A stretch of DNA of 64,000 nucleotides from Berkiella_A sp964633725 (GCA_964633725.1 CAZWHY010000007.1:1-64000); one strand, 5' to 3'. Shown: positions 7,177-16,458, counted from the stretch's first letter. The notes: generated by a model from the sequence alone, not told the origin. Translations and numbers: made by a program.

Positions 7177-8781
7177 ATGGCTAAGTTTTATAAAGATCAA
7201 CAATTTACATTCAGTAAAGATGGAATGGCCTGTACTTACCCAGGAAATCGCGCCCTTAAAAATCGAATGAATATAAAAGCAAGGACTCTTGGCCTAGGTA
7301 ACATCTTTACTCATAATAAGTATACTGACTTTATTTCTATTTCCACTTATAATTATACAAAGTGGCAAGTTGCCATTAATGATAGGAAAAGCAATCTATA
7401 TGTCCCCATTCCTTTGAGTAATATACAGCTATTTATACCAACAGAATTGGCCACCAGTCAATTACAATGGCAAGAAGCCGAGACATATTTTAGGGACAAC
7501 CCCGAAAAACAAAAATTCACAAAACCTAAATCAAGCCAAACAAAAAATTCTTTCATAAAAATAGATGAGGTAATTTATCTTGTTGAAAACAAACGTATAC
7601 CTGGTCAGTCCCTTTTAGGGGAAGGTTCTTTTGGCAAGGTGAAACGTGTACGCTCTAAAGCAGGAAAAGAATTTGCTTTGAAAATTGTTGGTATACGTGA
7701 TCAAACAGATCAAAATAACTACCAAAATAGTATCACAATCAATAACACTCTCAAGTTTTTGATTGGTACAGTAAAAAGAAATTTTCTGCCAACCAAATTT
7801 TTCAAGGGAAAACAAATAGTCCGTAAGGGATATTTATTATTAAAATTACATCTTGGTATTGGACTTCAAGATCAGGTTAAAATACAACCCCCTTACCATG
7901 AACAGAACAAAAATATCATATGCCTTAACATAGCAGAAAAAATCAAATTTTTACATGACAGAAATATCATTCATGGGGATATCAAACCTAGTAACATTAT
8001 GATAGATGGCTTGGAAGTGAAACTCTTTGATTTTGGTTTGTCGACGATTCTCCAAAGAAACCAACTTAGCGTCAGCAAAAGGTCAGGTTCCTTATTTTAT
8101 ATAGCACCTGAAGTTCAGGAGGAACACTTCATGTCAAAAGCGTCTGATATTTATTCCTTTGCAATCATGTTGCAACGCTTTTTCCCAAAAACGCTAGACA
8201 ACATAATAAACCACGTCGACTGTCATAACATATTAAGTACTGAGCATTCAGAAAGGCCCAGTATCCATCAAATTATAGAAGCGCTAACACTACCTCAAAA
8301 CAAAGAAGAACACACAAGATTTTTGACTTTCTTCCAAGCTTTAAAAAATACAAACCTAGAGAATGATGTATTAGCAGCGCCGATTATCATCAACCCAGGT
8401 ACTATAGCGGTTCCTGCCCGGCATATCCGTTTAGAGCTGGCAGCCGATCAAAACAAAAACAGCGCTTTAAAACAAGCCCTACAAATCTGCGGCATTCAAT
8501 TTGGCCTGCATAATCATGGGAACGATTTTATTTCCATCCACCCGCAACAAACCATCTTAGGAACAAATACGGCTAAAGCAGTATCTTCCATATATAAACT
8601 GTACAAGCCTCAAAATCAAGCTAATGATGCGCAAACGTCTATTCCAGACAATCACAGCATGCCTGGCCCGCTACTGCTAAGCCAGTATAACGAGCTAATT
8701 AGAAAGCCTTTCCAAGTGCCTCTTCTACAAACAGCCCCACAGCCAAGCCCTCTTAGAATCCAAAACCGTAGTCTATTTTAA
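7177..8781 (+). CDS. Eukaryotic-like Ser/Thr protein kinase, probable effector
   Basis: A 534-aa protein with a complete Hanks-type kinase core. Glycine loop GEGSFGKV (148-155), ATP-binding K169 in FALKIV, catalytic loop HGDIKPSN (266-273, D268), DFG (285-287), APE (310-312) and D324 of the SDIYSF helix are all present. HGD replaces HRD, so activation-loop phosphorylation may not control it. There is no transmembrane segment or PASTA domain, unlike housekeeping bacterial kinases, which favours a secreted effector. A related motif, G-x-x-F-..-H-N-x-x-x-D-F-I-S-I, occurs before (41-55) and after (439-454) the kinase. AGGTGG lies seven bases before ATG. The 3' end overlaps the convergent outer-membrane gene by 29 bp. 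Confidence 0.85.
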   Translation: MAKFYKDQQFTFSKDGMACTYPGNRALKNRMNIKARTLGLGNIFTHNKYTDFISISTYNYTKWQVAINDRKSNLYVPIPLSNIQLFIPTELATSQLQWQEAETYFRDNPEKQKFTKPKSSQTKNSFIKIDEVIYLVENKRIPGQSLLGEGSFGKVKRVRSKAGKEFALKIVGIRDQTDQNNYQNSITINNTLKFLIGTVKRNFLPTKFFKGKQIVRKGYLLLKLHLGIGLQDQVKIQPPYHEQNKNIICLNIAEKIKFLHDRNIIHGDIKPSNIMIDGLEVKLFDFGLSTILQRNQLSVSKRSGSLFYIAPEVQEEHFMSKASDIYSFAIMLQRFFPKTLDNIINHVDCHNILSTEHSERPSIHQIIEALTLPQNKEEHTRFLTFFQALKNTNLENDVLAAPIIINPGTIAVPARHIRLELAADQNKNSALKQALQICGIQFGLHNHGNDFISIHPQQTILGTNTAKAVSSIYKLYKPQNQANDAQTSIPDNHSMPGPLLLSQYNELIRKPFQVPLLQTAPQPSPLRIQNRSLF

Positions 8782-9547
8782 AACCGATAACATGGGTTTG
8801 GCTGGCCGGTTCGTGAACGATGATAAATGGGTAATGTGTACGCACATCATTGCTTGACCCAAACCTTTGATTTTTATAATAGGGCGTGAACCGCAGGTGA
8901 TTTTTGCTATTTAATTTTTTATAAACAATGGGTGCAGAAATCTCAAAATGCAGCTCATTGCCTAGAGTCATTAAATGAGGCGTGGTGGATTCTGCTTCCA
9001 TATTGCCATTTAGCATGGGCATAAACTTGATATGCAAACCATATTGCCATTGAGAACATGCGATATAATCATACTGGAGACCAAAAGAAGCATATTCAAA
9101 AGCATAAGTTTCGGTCTCGCCGGGCAAGTCTCTTCCCCAACCGTGGATACCATAACCTACAAATGGTGTGAGTAAGTGGAATTGATTAAGAAGAAAAGCA
9201 TAGCCTAACTTCGAATCAAAGTTTAAGAATAAATTATTTGTTTTGTCTTTCCACGCACCAAGGTAGCGACCATCCCAATCTTGTAGGGAGCCATCATATG
9301 TGGTTGTGCCGAAATCTAAGTCGATATCAAATTCAAATAAAAAAGCATTAGGCGATTTGTGCTGGTAACCTAAATTAATTCCATATAAAGCACCATATTC
9401 ATCGCTTTTTTTAGGTGAAACTAATACTTCACTATAATCGCGATAAAACGCCTTCCCGCCGATAAAAATTCTATTGTTATTTGAATAATCAAATGCAGAT
9501 ACATTTAGTGATATAACCAAACAAATGGAAGCGAAAAACAAACGCAT
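8753..9547 (-). CDS. Outer-membrane beta-barrel protein
   Basis: A 264-aa protein with a Sec signal peptide (first ~18 residues, cleavage near VSA-F). The mature part is rich in alternating hydrophobic/aromatic strands and ends in a terminal Phe (DYGFGF), the hallmark of BAM-inserted barrels. The strand count suggests a small barrel of the OmpW/OmpA-like or lipid A deacylase size class. I see no family-specific motif, so the function is open. Its 3' end overlaps that of the kinase gene, and no terminator is visible between them. Confidence 0.7.
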   Translation of the reverse strand: MRLFFASICLVISLNVSAFDYSNNNRIFIGGKAFYRDYSEVLVSPKKSDEYGALYGINLGYQHKSPNAFLFEFDIDLDFGTTTYDGSLQDWDGRYLGAWKDKTNNLFLNFDSKLGYAFLLNQFHLLTPFVGYGIHGWGRDLPGETETYAFEYASFGLQYDYIACSQWQYGLHIKFMPMLNGNMEAESTTPHLMTLGNELHFEISAPIVYKKLNSKNHLRFTPYYKNQRFGSSNDVRTHYPFIIVHEPASQTHVIGFKIDYGFGF

Positions 9548-9723
9548 ATAAGCCCCTTTAAAAATATGTAATCTTGTTAACTACTCTTGCATCGCAATAT
9601 ATCACGCGCAAAATTACATATCAAAATTATCAGCTGGCTGACGTTTGTTTGTCTTCTAGTTTAAAGATGATTCAATAAATTTGGGTGTCCTTAAAATTCA
9701 CTTAACATTTTCAACTGCTCAAG

Positions 9724-9936
9724 CTACTTCGGCTGGCGTTTCTTTAACATAAGGTACATGGGTCTAACCGCCGCTAGCACTGCTATAATTAAATAGACAT
9801 ACCACTTTAGCGATAATATTGTCGGCCAAAGCTTAGCAAGGAATAAAGAAAAGCCTAATACAGATAGTTTAATCAAACCAATATCATACCATCGCAGGTA
9901 TTTTATTCTAGAATCCATCCAACTGAATATTTTCAT
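9724..9936 (-). CDS. Small two-helix membrane protein, 70 aa
   Basis: A basic protein with two predicted membrane helices (about residues 22-41 and 45-63) and a KKRQPK tail. It starts 32 bp after the stop of the CDP-alcohol phosphatidyltransferase on the same strand, so the two may share a transcript. I do not recognise a family. Confidence 0.5.
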   Translation of the reverse strand: MKIFSWMDSRIKYLRWYDIGLIKLSVLGFSLFLAKLWPTILSLKWYVYLIIAVLAAVRPMYLMLKKRQPK

Positions 9937-9968
9937 CGCCTAATCCCTTGTCTGTCAATAATTAATAG

Positions 9969-10556
9969 TTATATATTTTGCAAATAAAACTGCCTCATTC
10001 TGATGAATGCCGTTATAACCACCAATATGCTCAACACGCCCACTAATAAGTTAAACAAATTTGGGAAAATCATCATCAGAATAAAAAAACAAAATGTTTC
10101 CGCTCTTTCGATTAAACCTGGGCTGTAGTAAAAACTTTTTTCTGATGTATTTTGAGAAAATATACCCACAACCAAAAAGCTAGTAATACATAAAACAAAA
10201 CTGCCTAACATAATCAGACAACCCAATCCGTTTGTTGCTGGAGACATCATAAAAATCCCCAAAACAACACAAACTTCAACAAATCTATCCATCATAATGT
10301 CTAATACAGAGCCCCAATTGCTTGTATTGTTTGTCATACGGGCCAAGCTACCATCCAAAGTATCACAATACCCTGATGCCAATAACATCATAATTGCTAA
10401 CAAGATTTGGTGTTGCATCAGTGCTAACAACACACAAAATCCCAATATCCCAGATAATACCGTAATAGAATTGGGTGAGATTCTATTTTTTATTCTGCTG
10501 GCAATAGGCTCAACTAAATATGCTTGATATCTAGGTCTTATTAATTGTTCTAACAT
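9969..10556 (-). CDS. CDP-alcohol phosphatidyltransferase family protein
   Basis: An integral membrane enzyme of 195 aa that should transfer a phosphatidyl group from CDP-diacylglycerol to an alcohol. The signature D-x2-D-G-x2-A-R-x8-G-x3-D-x3-D is intact (CDTLDGSLAR, then GSVLDIMMD), with about five or six hydrophobic helices. The start is ATG 10556, six bases after AGGA. The TTG at 10583 has no such site. The acceptor (glycerol phosphate, inositol or other) cannot be told. Neighbours give no pathway hint. Confidence 0.85.
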   Translation of the reverse strand: MLEQLIRPRYQAYLVEPIASRIKNRISPNSITVLSGILGFCVLLALMQHQILLAIMMLLASGYCDTLDGSLARMTNNTSNWGSVLDIMMDRFVEVCVVLGIFMMSPATNGLGCLIMLGSFVLCITSFLVVGIFSQNTSEKSFYYSPGLIERAETFCFFILMMIFPNLFNLLVGVLSILVVITAFIRMRQFYLQNI

Positions 10557-10726
10557 ATACCTTCCTGCTTTACCCCAAATCAAACGAAAAACTCTTAATC
10601 TTTCTAAAAAAAAAATATTATATATTAAAACCTAAAAACGAGTTTTGATTGTTAAGAATTCTCATCTAGCGTAAAATCTTAACAAGCAAACTATAGTATG
10701 TAATATAACAAACACAGGCAGGCTCG

Positions 10727-11773
10727 ATGATAGATTTCTTTAGCAACTACGGCTTATTTTTAGCCAAAACCTTAACCATCCTAATATCCGTTATAATCGT
10801 TCTTGTTACCATGGCCTCTTTAGCCTTGAGAAATAAAATAGGTGGCACAGGCCAACTGATTATAACCGATATTAATGAAGAGGTTGCAGAAGCAAGCCAA
10901 ACATTTCAATCTTGCATTTTATCTAAATCTGAACACAAAGCTTGGAAAAAATCCGAGAAAAAGAAGCATAAACAAGCAGAAAAAGCCAAAGCGAAAAATA
11001 AAAATCAACCCGACACTATCAAGCCTAAATTATTTGTCATTCGCTTTGATGGCGATATCAAAGCATCTGAAACCGAAAAGCTAACAGAATGTGTTAATGC
11101 AATTTTAGAATCTGCATCTGAGCAAGATGAAGTTTTACTTGTTTTAGAAAGTGCGGGTGGATTTGTGCATAGCTACGGCTTAGCCGCATCACAGCTCAGC
11201 CGAATTCGTGAACATAATCTAAGACTCACCGTGGCTATCGATAAGTGCGCAGCCAGTGGCGGTTACTTAATGGCCTGTGTTGCCACTAAAATTATTGCCG
11301 CTCGCTTTGCCATTATTGGTTCTATTGGGGTAATAGGCCAAATGCCTAATTTTAACAAGCTATTAAAGAAAAATAATATAGAATATGAAATGCATACAGC
11401 AGGTGATTTCAAACGTACACTCACCATGTTTGGCGAGAATACCGATAAACAAAGACACAAATTTATTGAAGAAATTGAAGTGGTTCACGAATTATTCAAA
11501 GACTACATATCCACACACCGCCCTCAAGTCAACCTACAAGAAGTCGCAACCGGTGAGCACTGGCATGCGATTCAAGCTTTTGAGAAAAACCTGGTCGATA
11601 AATTACAAACCAGTGATGATTTTATTTTAGCCAGCGTGAAAAACAAACAGGTTTTCGAAATAGACTACCAGGCAAAACAAACCATCAGCGAGAAACTCTG
11701 CTCCAAGATAGCCGCTAGCTCAGAAAATGTGCTTTTGAATATGTTTAATCGGTGGGGCTTGTTTAAAACCTAG
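10727..11773 (+). CDS. sohB: SohB-type inner-membrane serine protease
   Basis: A 348-aa member of the SppA/SohB S49 peptidase family. It has an N-terminal membrane anchor (residues 9-30), a charged Lys/Glu-rich linker (68-95) and the protease domain. The nucleophile is S177 in CAASGGY and the general base K229 in GDFKRTLT, the SohB dyad arrangement. It probably cleaves membrane-bound peptides in the periplasm. It is a single-gene unit ending in a strong hairpin shared with the convergent gene. Confidence 0.92.
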   Translation: MIDFFSNYGLFLAKTLTILISVIIVLVTMASLALRNKIGGTGQLIITDINEEVAEASQTFQSCILSKSEHKAWKKSEKKKHKQAEKAKAKNKNQPDTIKPKLFVIRFDGDIKASETEKLTECVNAILESASEQDEVLLVLESAGGFVHSYGLAASQLSRIREHNLRLTVAIDKCAASGGYLMACVATKIIAARFAIIGSIGVIGQMPNFNKLLKKNNIEYEMHTAGDFKRTLTMFGENTDKQRHKFIEEIEVVHELFKDYISTHRPQVNLQEVATGEHWHAIQAFEKNLVDKLQTSDDFILASVKNKQVFEIDYQAKQTISEKLCSKIAASSENVLLNMFNRWGLFKT

Positions 11774-11784
11774 AAATAAAGTCA

Positions 11785-11812
11785 AAAGGGGCAGTACTTC
11801 CATCGCCCCTTT
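11785..11812. terminator. Bidirectional hairpin terminator between convergent genes
   Basis: AAAGGGGC (11785-11792) pairs perfectly with GCCCCTTT (11805-11812) across a 12-base loop, giving an 8-bp GC-cored stem with A/T-rich flanks. It lies between the stops of sohB and the convergent SNARE/CAAX gene and could stop both transcripts. The T-tract is short, so efficiency is uncertain. Confidence 0.65.
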
Positions 11813-11817
11813 CAAGA

Positions 11818-13485
11818 TTACAACAAAATACAACAGCTCTTTTTTTTCTCTGCTTCAGTCACATTATTGTGTCCATCTTCAGCGCCCTCATGTGCATTTG
11901 ACATATGCTCCCCAGCCGCGTCAATTTTCCCATCCTGTTCGTGCAGCAAACCATCCACATCCTCAACAAGTTCTTTAACCTCTTTAACGCCTTTTTCTAT
12001 GTCCTTAAGATCATCCTTCTCTGTATCAAGAGAGTCTAATGCTCTTTTCGGTGAGCCACTGTCATTTAAAGTAGACATGGCACCCTTTGAAAATAATATT
12101 GGCCTGCTAGCTGAACCCGTCATATGCCGTCCCTCTTTATTGGTATTGGATCTACAAACTTGAATATTATTTTGCGGATAAAATTTCCCCCAAACATATT
12201 GAACAGATATCCCTGTCGCATATATGCTTAATATCGTAGCCGCACTAGCAGCCATAATCAGACTCTGCGCCAATAAGATATTACCAGCTGCCAAGCTCAA
12301 AACTGTTGGACCAATAGGTGATATTAAAAATAAAGGTGAAGAGCCTATCACATAGGCTGTATACCACCTTAGTTTAGACAGTAAGCCTGGCCGATGAGAT
12401 ATAATGTTTTTGCTATGCTCAACATCTCTCATCATTTCTGTACCGGTCGCTTCAAGCCATTGTTCTATTTTATAACCTAAGTATGCCCCTAAGCCAATTA
12501 GCAAAAATATTTGAAAAGAGGTTGGCCCTATAGTGCCATAAAAGTCCCCATACAGCTGCATATCATAACTAAAGAATACGCTGTTCATAATGCCATTAAA
12601 GAACGAAGAAATTCTTGAGGTCAACAGGTAAGCAAACCCCGTCTCAAAGCCAACGAACCAACTATTTGGCATTAAAAAAGATGAAAATATAGACGATAGA
12701 AAGCCTGTTTGCACGACTTGCCCAACAGCGGGCCCCATATTGCCATAGATTCTACCGGGAAACAGTGTGTGGGCTAAAAAGCGTCCCCACAACCCGCCGA
12801 CAATAATACCCGTATAAGACAATAAACTTTTGATGGGTTGTCTTAGTGCTTGCCCTAAATCTCTAAAAAATGCCGAAAACCCAACGAAAACAGCGGCATA
12901 TTGAATCAAAGATAAAGCGAGATTAAAAATAAACAATCCGCCTTGGAAATATATAAATGCGGCCAATATAGGCGCTAATACTAAGGTTATATTCAGTCTT
13001 CGATAAAAAGTTGTTCGCGAGTGCACGCCCTCAACCACACCTCTACTAAATTGATATAGTTTTTCTAATCGTTGCTGAAATATTTGTGTCCATTGTGAGG
13101 TAGGATAACGAAACAAGCCATATAAACCCAAAAAACAAAAGGGCATAGGGATCGTAAATAACATTAAAAATCCTATGCCAGCTCGAATGACGGAGGGCAT
13201 ACGATTCATCGCCATTTCACCCATTAATATCCCAGACTCACGACTGAAATTTCTAAAAAAATGGATGCCCTTAATAAGTCTGTTACCAATCATTCGTATG
13301 ATGGTCTTAATTTTGAAAATCCCATACACCAATAAGATAGATCCACCCACAACCCAGGCACCCGGCACAAAGCCGAATACACATAAAGTCAAAAATGAAC
13401 GTAGCATGGATTTTACCGATATTTGGTTTTCAAACCAAGAAAAGCCTGGGATATATCGACATAGATTTCTAATAGAAGTGAACAT
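11818..13485 (-). CDS. Multi-pass membrane protein with SNARE-like helix and C-terminal CAAX box
   Basis: A 555-aa protein with no recognised family. Residues 1-430 hold roughly eight or more hydrophobic helices. A hydrophilic tail follows, predicted as a long helix at about 485-546. Taking Q517 as a SNARE zero layer, the flanking layers at the canonical 3-4 spacing are L493, I496, V500, V503, V507, V510, L514 before it and I521, A524, M528, A531, A535, G538, V542, A545 after it. The protein ends KKKSCCILL: CILL is a CAAX prenylation motif with an adjacent second cysteine and a basic stretch, as in eukaryotic Ykt6 and Rap1. Such a tail makes sense only inside a host cell, so I infer a secreted, membrane-fusion-modulating effector. 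The reading frame to the TAA is clean. Single gene, opposite sohB. Confidence 0.72.
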   Translation of the reverse strand: MFTSIRNLCRYIPGFSWFENQISVKSMLRSFLTLCVFGFVPGAWVVGGSILLVYGIFKIKTIIRMIGNRLIKGIHFFRNFSRESGILMGEMAMNRMPSVIRAGIGFLMLFTIPMPFCFLGLYGLFRYPTSQWTQIFQQRLEKLYQFSRGVVEGVHSRTTFYRRLNITLVLAPILAAFIYFQGGLFIFNLALSLIQYAAVFVGFSAFFRDLGQALRQPIKSLLSYTGIIVGGLWGRFLAHTLFPGRIYGNMGPAVGQVVQTGFLSSIFSSFLMPNSWFVGFETGFAYLLTSRISSFFNGIMNSVFFSYDMQLYGDFYGTIGPTSFQIFLLIGLGAYLGYKIEQWLEATGTEMMRDVEHSKNIISHRPGLLSKLRWYTAYVIGSSPLFLISPIGPTVLSLAAGNILLAQSLIMAASAATILSIYATGISVQYVWGKFYPQNNIQVCRSNTNKEGRHMTGSASRPILFSKGAMSTLNDSGSPKRALDSLDTEKDDLKDIEKGVKEVKELVEDVDGLLHEQDGKIDAAGEHMSNAHEGAEDGHNNVTEAEKKKSCCILL

Positions 13486-13563
13486 ATTTATAATTATTAT
13501 TGTATGCTAAGTGAGCAGGCTAATGTTGCTTAGCCCTCTTGTCAATTTATTTCAGATAAACGG

Positions 13564-13977
13564 TCATACCACTTTATTCTTTGCTTGTAATACTTTAATC
13601 ATTTGTGCTTCTATTCGTGTTAAGCCACAATCCTGTACTAAATCAGACTCATCGCCCCCTAAATCAATTATTTTTCGAGCTTGATGATAATGTCCTAAGT
13701 TAAAATTGTTATCGGGCTTTTGCTCTTTGCGTTTGTTTTTTTCTTTTAAGCTTTTTATATTTGATTCAAGCCCAATGATCCTTTTGCCCATATGTGTAAT
13801 CGAGCTAGTTGCTTGCTTAAATTTATTATTCGCAACGTCTTGTTCTAAGCAGATCAGATCAAGTCCACTCGTGCACTGCTTTAGTTTTTTTAGAGTATAA
13901 GCTGATACGACTACCGCACTTAAAATCGTGCTTGCACTCACTACAACAAATCCCCAAACTAATATTGTCGCGTCCAT
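13564..13977 (-). CDS. DUF2802 family protein, flagellar/chemotaxis associated
   Basis: A 137-aa protein with an N-terminal membrane helix (residues 5-27), a coiled-coil linker (about 45-85) and a C-terminal YHQARKIIDLGGDESDLVQDCGL-type block (split here by my quotation), typical of DUF2802. In Pseudomonas relatives this family sits beside motCD and the chemotaxis genes. It lies 15 bp after motD and ends the long fliL-motD transcript. The molecular role is unknown. Confidence 0.75.
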   Translation of the reverse strand: MDATILVWGFVVVSASTILSAVVVSAYTLKKLKQCTSGLDLICLEQDVANNKFKQATSSITHMGKRIIGLESNIKSLKEKNKRKEQKPDNNFNLGHYHQARKIIDLGGDESDLVQDCGLTRIEAQMIKVLQAKNKVV

Positions 13978-13992
13978 GTTGTCACCTATTGT

Positions 13993-14937
13993 TTACTCTG
14001 TTTGTACTCGGTTCTTTTTAGACTTTCTTTCAGGTAAAGTCGTATAACGAATGCTACCATCAGGCGTTCTGAATTTTTCTAAAGAGCGCGGTTGATTTTC
14101 AATAAACTGCTTACGTTTTTCTGCTTGTGTCAGCGGTCGCGCTTTTTCAATAAATGTACTTTTAACCAATCGTTGTACTCTTTGGCTTTTGGCAATTAAC
14201 ATCACAACACGTCTGTTGATTTCTCTACCCACTAAAGTCTTATTCGATGCGATGGGGAAATTTTCCCCGTAGCCTACAACGACAAATTGATTGGCTGGCA
14301 ATTTCATGCTGACAAACTGCCTAACAACTGCTGCCGCCCTAGCCGCAGACAACTCCCAATTCGATGGAAACATTTCATTCTCAATGGGTACGGAATCGGT
14401 AAAACCCTCAACTTGAATCGGAGAAGATATTTTCTGAAATATATTCACTAAGGGTTTTAAAACTTGAGTTGCTTCTGGTAATAACCTAGCGCTGCCACTC
14501 GAAAACAACACCTTGGTATTCAGTGAAATTTCCAACCAATGCTTTGTTTCCTCAATTTGCATCAAACCATCAGAGGCCATTTTTCCTAAATCTTCTCGAA
14601 TATCAGGCGTCATTTCAAAATAGGTCGGTTTAGTCAGAAAATGCGGTGTCAAAGCCCCCATTCCAGTTTTACCATTTGGCTCTGTCGAGTTAATCGGCTC
14701 TTGTATTGCAACGACACTGGCTCTCACCGGATAAGATAATGGCGGTATATCTAAAAAAGCCGAGCTTAAAGAGTCTGCCACAATATTATATTTCCCTTCA
14801 TTCACACTAGAAGTTGCATATAAAACAACAAAAAAAGCAAACAAAATGGTAATAAAATCCGCATAAGAAATAACCCATCTATCATGCGCCTCTTCATCAT
14901 GCCAAATCTTTTTTGCCAGTCTTTTACGATTGCGCAT
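13993..14937 (-). CDS. motD: Flagellar motor stator protein MotD (MotB family)
   Basis: A 314-aa stator B subunit. The short basic cytoplasmic start leads into the single TM helix with the proton-carrying aspartate D27 (SYADFITILFAFF), then a plug/linker and the OmpA-like peptidoglycan-binding domain (VEGFTDSVP, SAARAAAVV, GYGENFP). A tail of about 55 basic residues follows. The N-terminus (HDEEAHDRWVISYADF) fits MotD better than MotB. It is six bases from motC, its channel partner. Confidence 0.92.
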   Translation of the reverse strand: MRNRKRLAKKIWHDEEAHDRWVISYADFITILFAFFVVLYATSSVNEGKYNIVADSLSSAFLDIPPLSYPVRASVVAIQEPINSTEPNGKTGMGALTPHFLTKPTYFEMTPDIREDLGKMASDGLMQIEETKHWLEISLNTKVLFSSGSARLLPEATQVLKPLVNIFQKISSPIQVEGFTDSVPIENEMFPSNWELSAARAAAVVRQFVSMKLPANQFVVVGYGENFPIASNKTLVGREINRRVVMLIAKSQRVQRLVKSTFIEKARPLTQAEKRKQFIENQPRSLEKFRTPDGSIRYTTLPERKSKKNRVQTE

Positions 14938-14943
14938 AAAATA

Positions 14944-15690
14944 TTATATATCCAAATAGCCGCGAAGTCTGTACTCAATAGCTTGCGGATGCTCTCCATC
15001 TGCCAGTGCGCATACGCCTTCAATCATCATTTCATCATATAATGTCTGTTGAAATATAAGGTTTTTAATTTTTTTACCCACGGGTATACAAAAAATATTT
15101 GCAAACCCTACACCATAGATGGTTGCCACAAAGGCAACCGCAATACCAGGCCCTAATAGCTCTGGTTCGGTTAAGTTGCCTAACACCTGAATCAAACCTA
15201 AAACGGCTCCAATAATACCAATGGTTGGGCTATACCCGCCCATACTCTCAAACATTTTGGCCGCTAAGAGGTTGCTAGTTTCTTTTACTTCAGCATCTTG
15301 TAGTAAAATATCTCTGATTTTATCACTGTTGAGACCATCAATAATGAGCTGCAAGCCCTTTTGAGCAATAGGTGACGTATCAGAGCTTTTGACAAATCGT
15401 TCCAACGCTAAAACCCCTTCATTCCGAGACAAAATACCCCAATGAACAAAGTTTTTGATTTGATGTAGTGATTTTTTTTCAGGCGGAAATAAAACCCATG
15501 GCAAAATAGAGAGCGCTCGTTTAAAAATCAACATAGGTGTTTCAAGCAATACAGCACCAATGGTGCCCCCTAGTACAATGATAGCCGCAGGACCATTGAA
15601 TAATACGGATAATTGCCCGCCCTCTAGATACTGGCCGCCCACTATGGCTGTTATGGCTATCAAAAATCCAATAATTGTTAGTGAGTCCAT
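14944..15690 (-). CDS. motC: Flagellar motor stator protein MotC (MotA family)
   Basis: A 248-aa stator A subunit with four membrane helices. It starts with the MotA/PomA-type DSLTIIGFLIAITAIVGGQYLEGG and has conserved Pro-rich segments in helices 3 and 4 (MGGYSPTIGIIGAVLGLI; GPGIAVAFVATIYGVG). With MotD it forms an ion-driven stator. The absence of a second motAB pair in this window does not exclude one elsewhere. It follows fliA by 51 bp; no sigma-28 site was found in that gap. Confidence 0.93.
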   Translation of the reverse strand: MDSLTIIGFLIAITAIVGGQYLEGGQLSVLFNGPAAIIVLGGTIGAVLLETPMLIFKRALSILPWVLFPPEKKSLHQIKNFVHWGILSRNEGVLALERFVKSSDTSPIAQKGLQLIIDGLNSDKIRDILLQDAEVKETSNLLAAKMFESMGGYSPTIGIIGAVLGLIQVLGNLTEPELLGPGIAVAFVATIYGVGFANIFCIPVGKKIKNLIFQQTLYDEMMIEGVCALADGEHPQAIEYRLRGYLDI

Positions 15691-15741
15691 TGCAACGATT
15701 CCATATTTTTAAATATAAATTTTTATACTATTTTTTTGTAT

Positions 15742-16458
15742 CTACTTCCACTTAGATAAACGCGCTTGCAAACGAACCATCGCCTGACTATGAATTTGAC
15801 TAATTCTAGATTCACTCACACCCAAGACATCGCCGACTTCTCTTAAGTTTAATTCTTCGTCATAATACAGTGCCAAGACAAGTTTTTCTTTGTAGGGTAA
15901 ATGTTCAATTTCTTTAGCCAGCTTTTTTTTAAAGTCTTCGCTTTGCATACCTTCATATGGATTAGGGATTGTGCTTTGACCATTTGAAATATAATCATCA
16001 CTTAAACCTAAATCCTCAAAAGCAAATATTTTAGCATTATTTAAATCTTGTAACACATGATGATATTCTGCCAAACTCATACCCAAATGCTCCGCCACCT
16101 CATGACTTTTGGCATCACGACCCGTATCATTTTCAACATGCCTTACCGCCATCGCCAGACGCTTCATGTTTTTATGCACAGAGCGCGGCGCCCAGTTTTC
16201 TCTTCTTAATTCATCCAGTATAGATCCGCGAATGCGTATGCCCGCGTAAGTCGTAAACGCAGCCCCCTTGGTGGGGTCAAAGTTTCTAGCGGCCTCTATA
16301 AGGCCAATCATACCGGCTTGAATTAAATCATCGACTTGTACTGATGCTGGCAATCTCGCCAGTAAATGGTGTGCTATTTTCTTAACCAACACAGCATGTT
16401 CTTGAACTAAATCATCATTTGCAATATATACAGTTTGATAGGCTTTTGCACCACTCAT
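15742..16458 (-). CDS. fliA: Flagellar sigma factor FliA (sigma-28)
   Basis: A 238-aa sigma factor with region 2 (DDLIQAGMIGLIEAARNFDPTKGAAFTTYA, split by domain), region 3 (LRRENWAPRSV) and region 4 (LNLREVGDVLGVSESRISQIHSQA). It directs late flagellar transcription and is held by FlgM (54635-54985). Cognate promoters are visible before flaA, the STAS gene and fliD. It overlaps flhG by four bases, so its synthesis is coupled to the flhFG block. Confidence 0.97.
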   Translation of the reverse strand: MSGAKAYQTVYIANDDLVQEHAVLVKKIAHHLLARLPASVQVDDLIQAGMIGLIEAARNFDPTKGAAFTTYAGIRIRGSILDELRRENWAPRSVHKNMKRLAMAVRHVENDTGRDAKSHEVAEHLGMSLAEYHHVLQDLNNAKIFAFEDLGLSDDYISNGQSTIPNPYEGMQSEDFKKKLAKEIEHLPYKEKLVLALYYDEELNLREVGDVLGVSESRISQIHSQAMVRLQARLSKWK

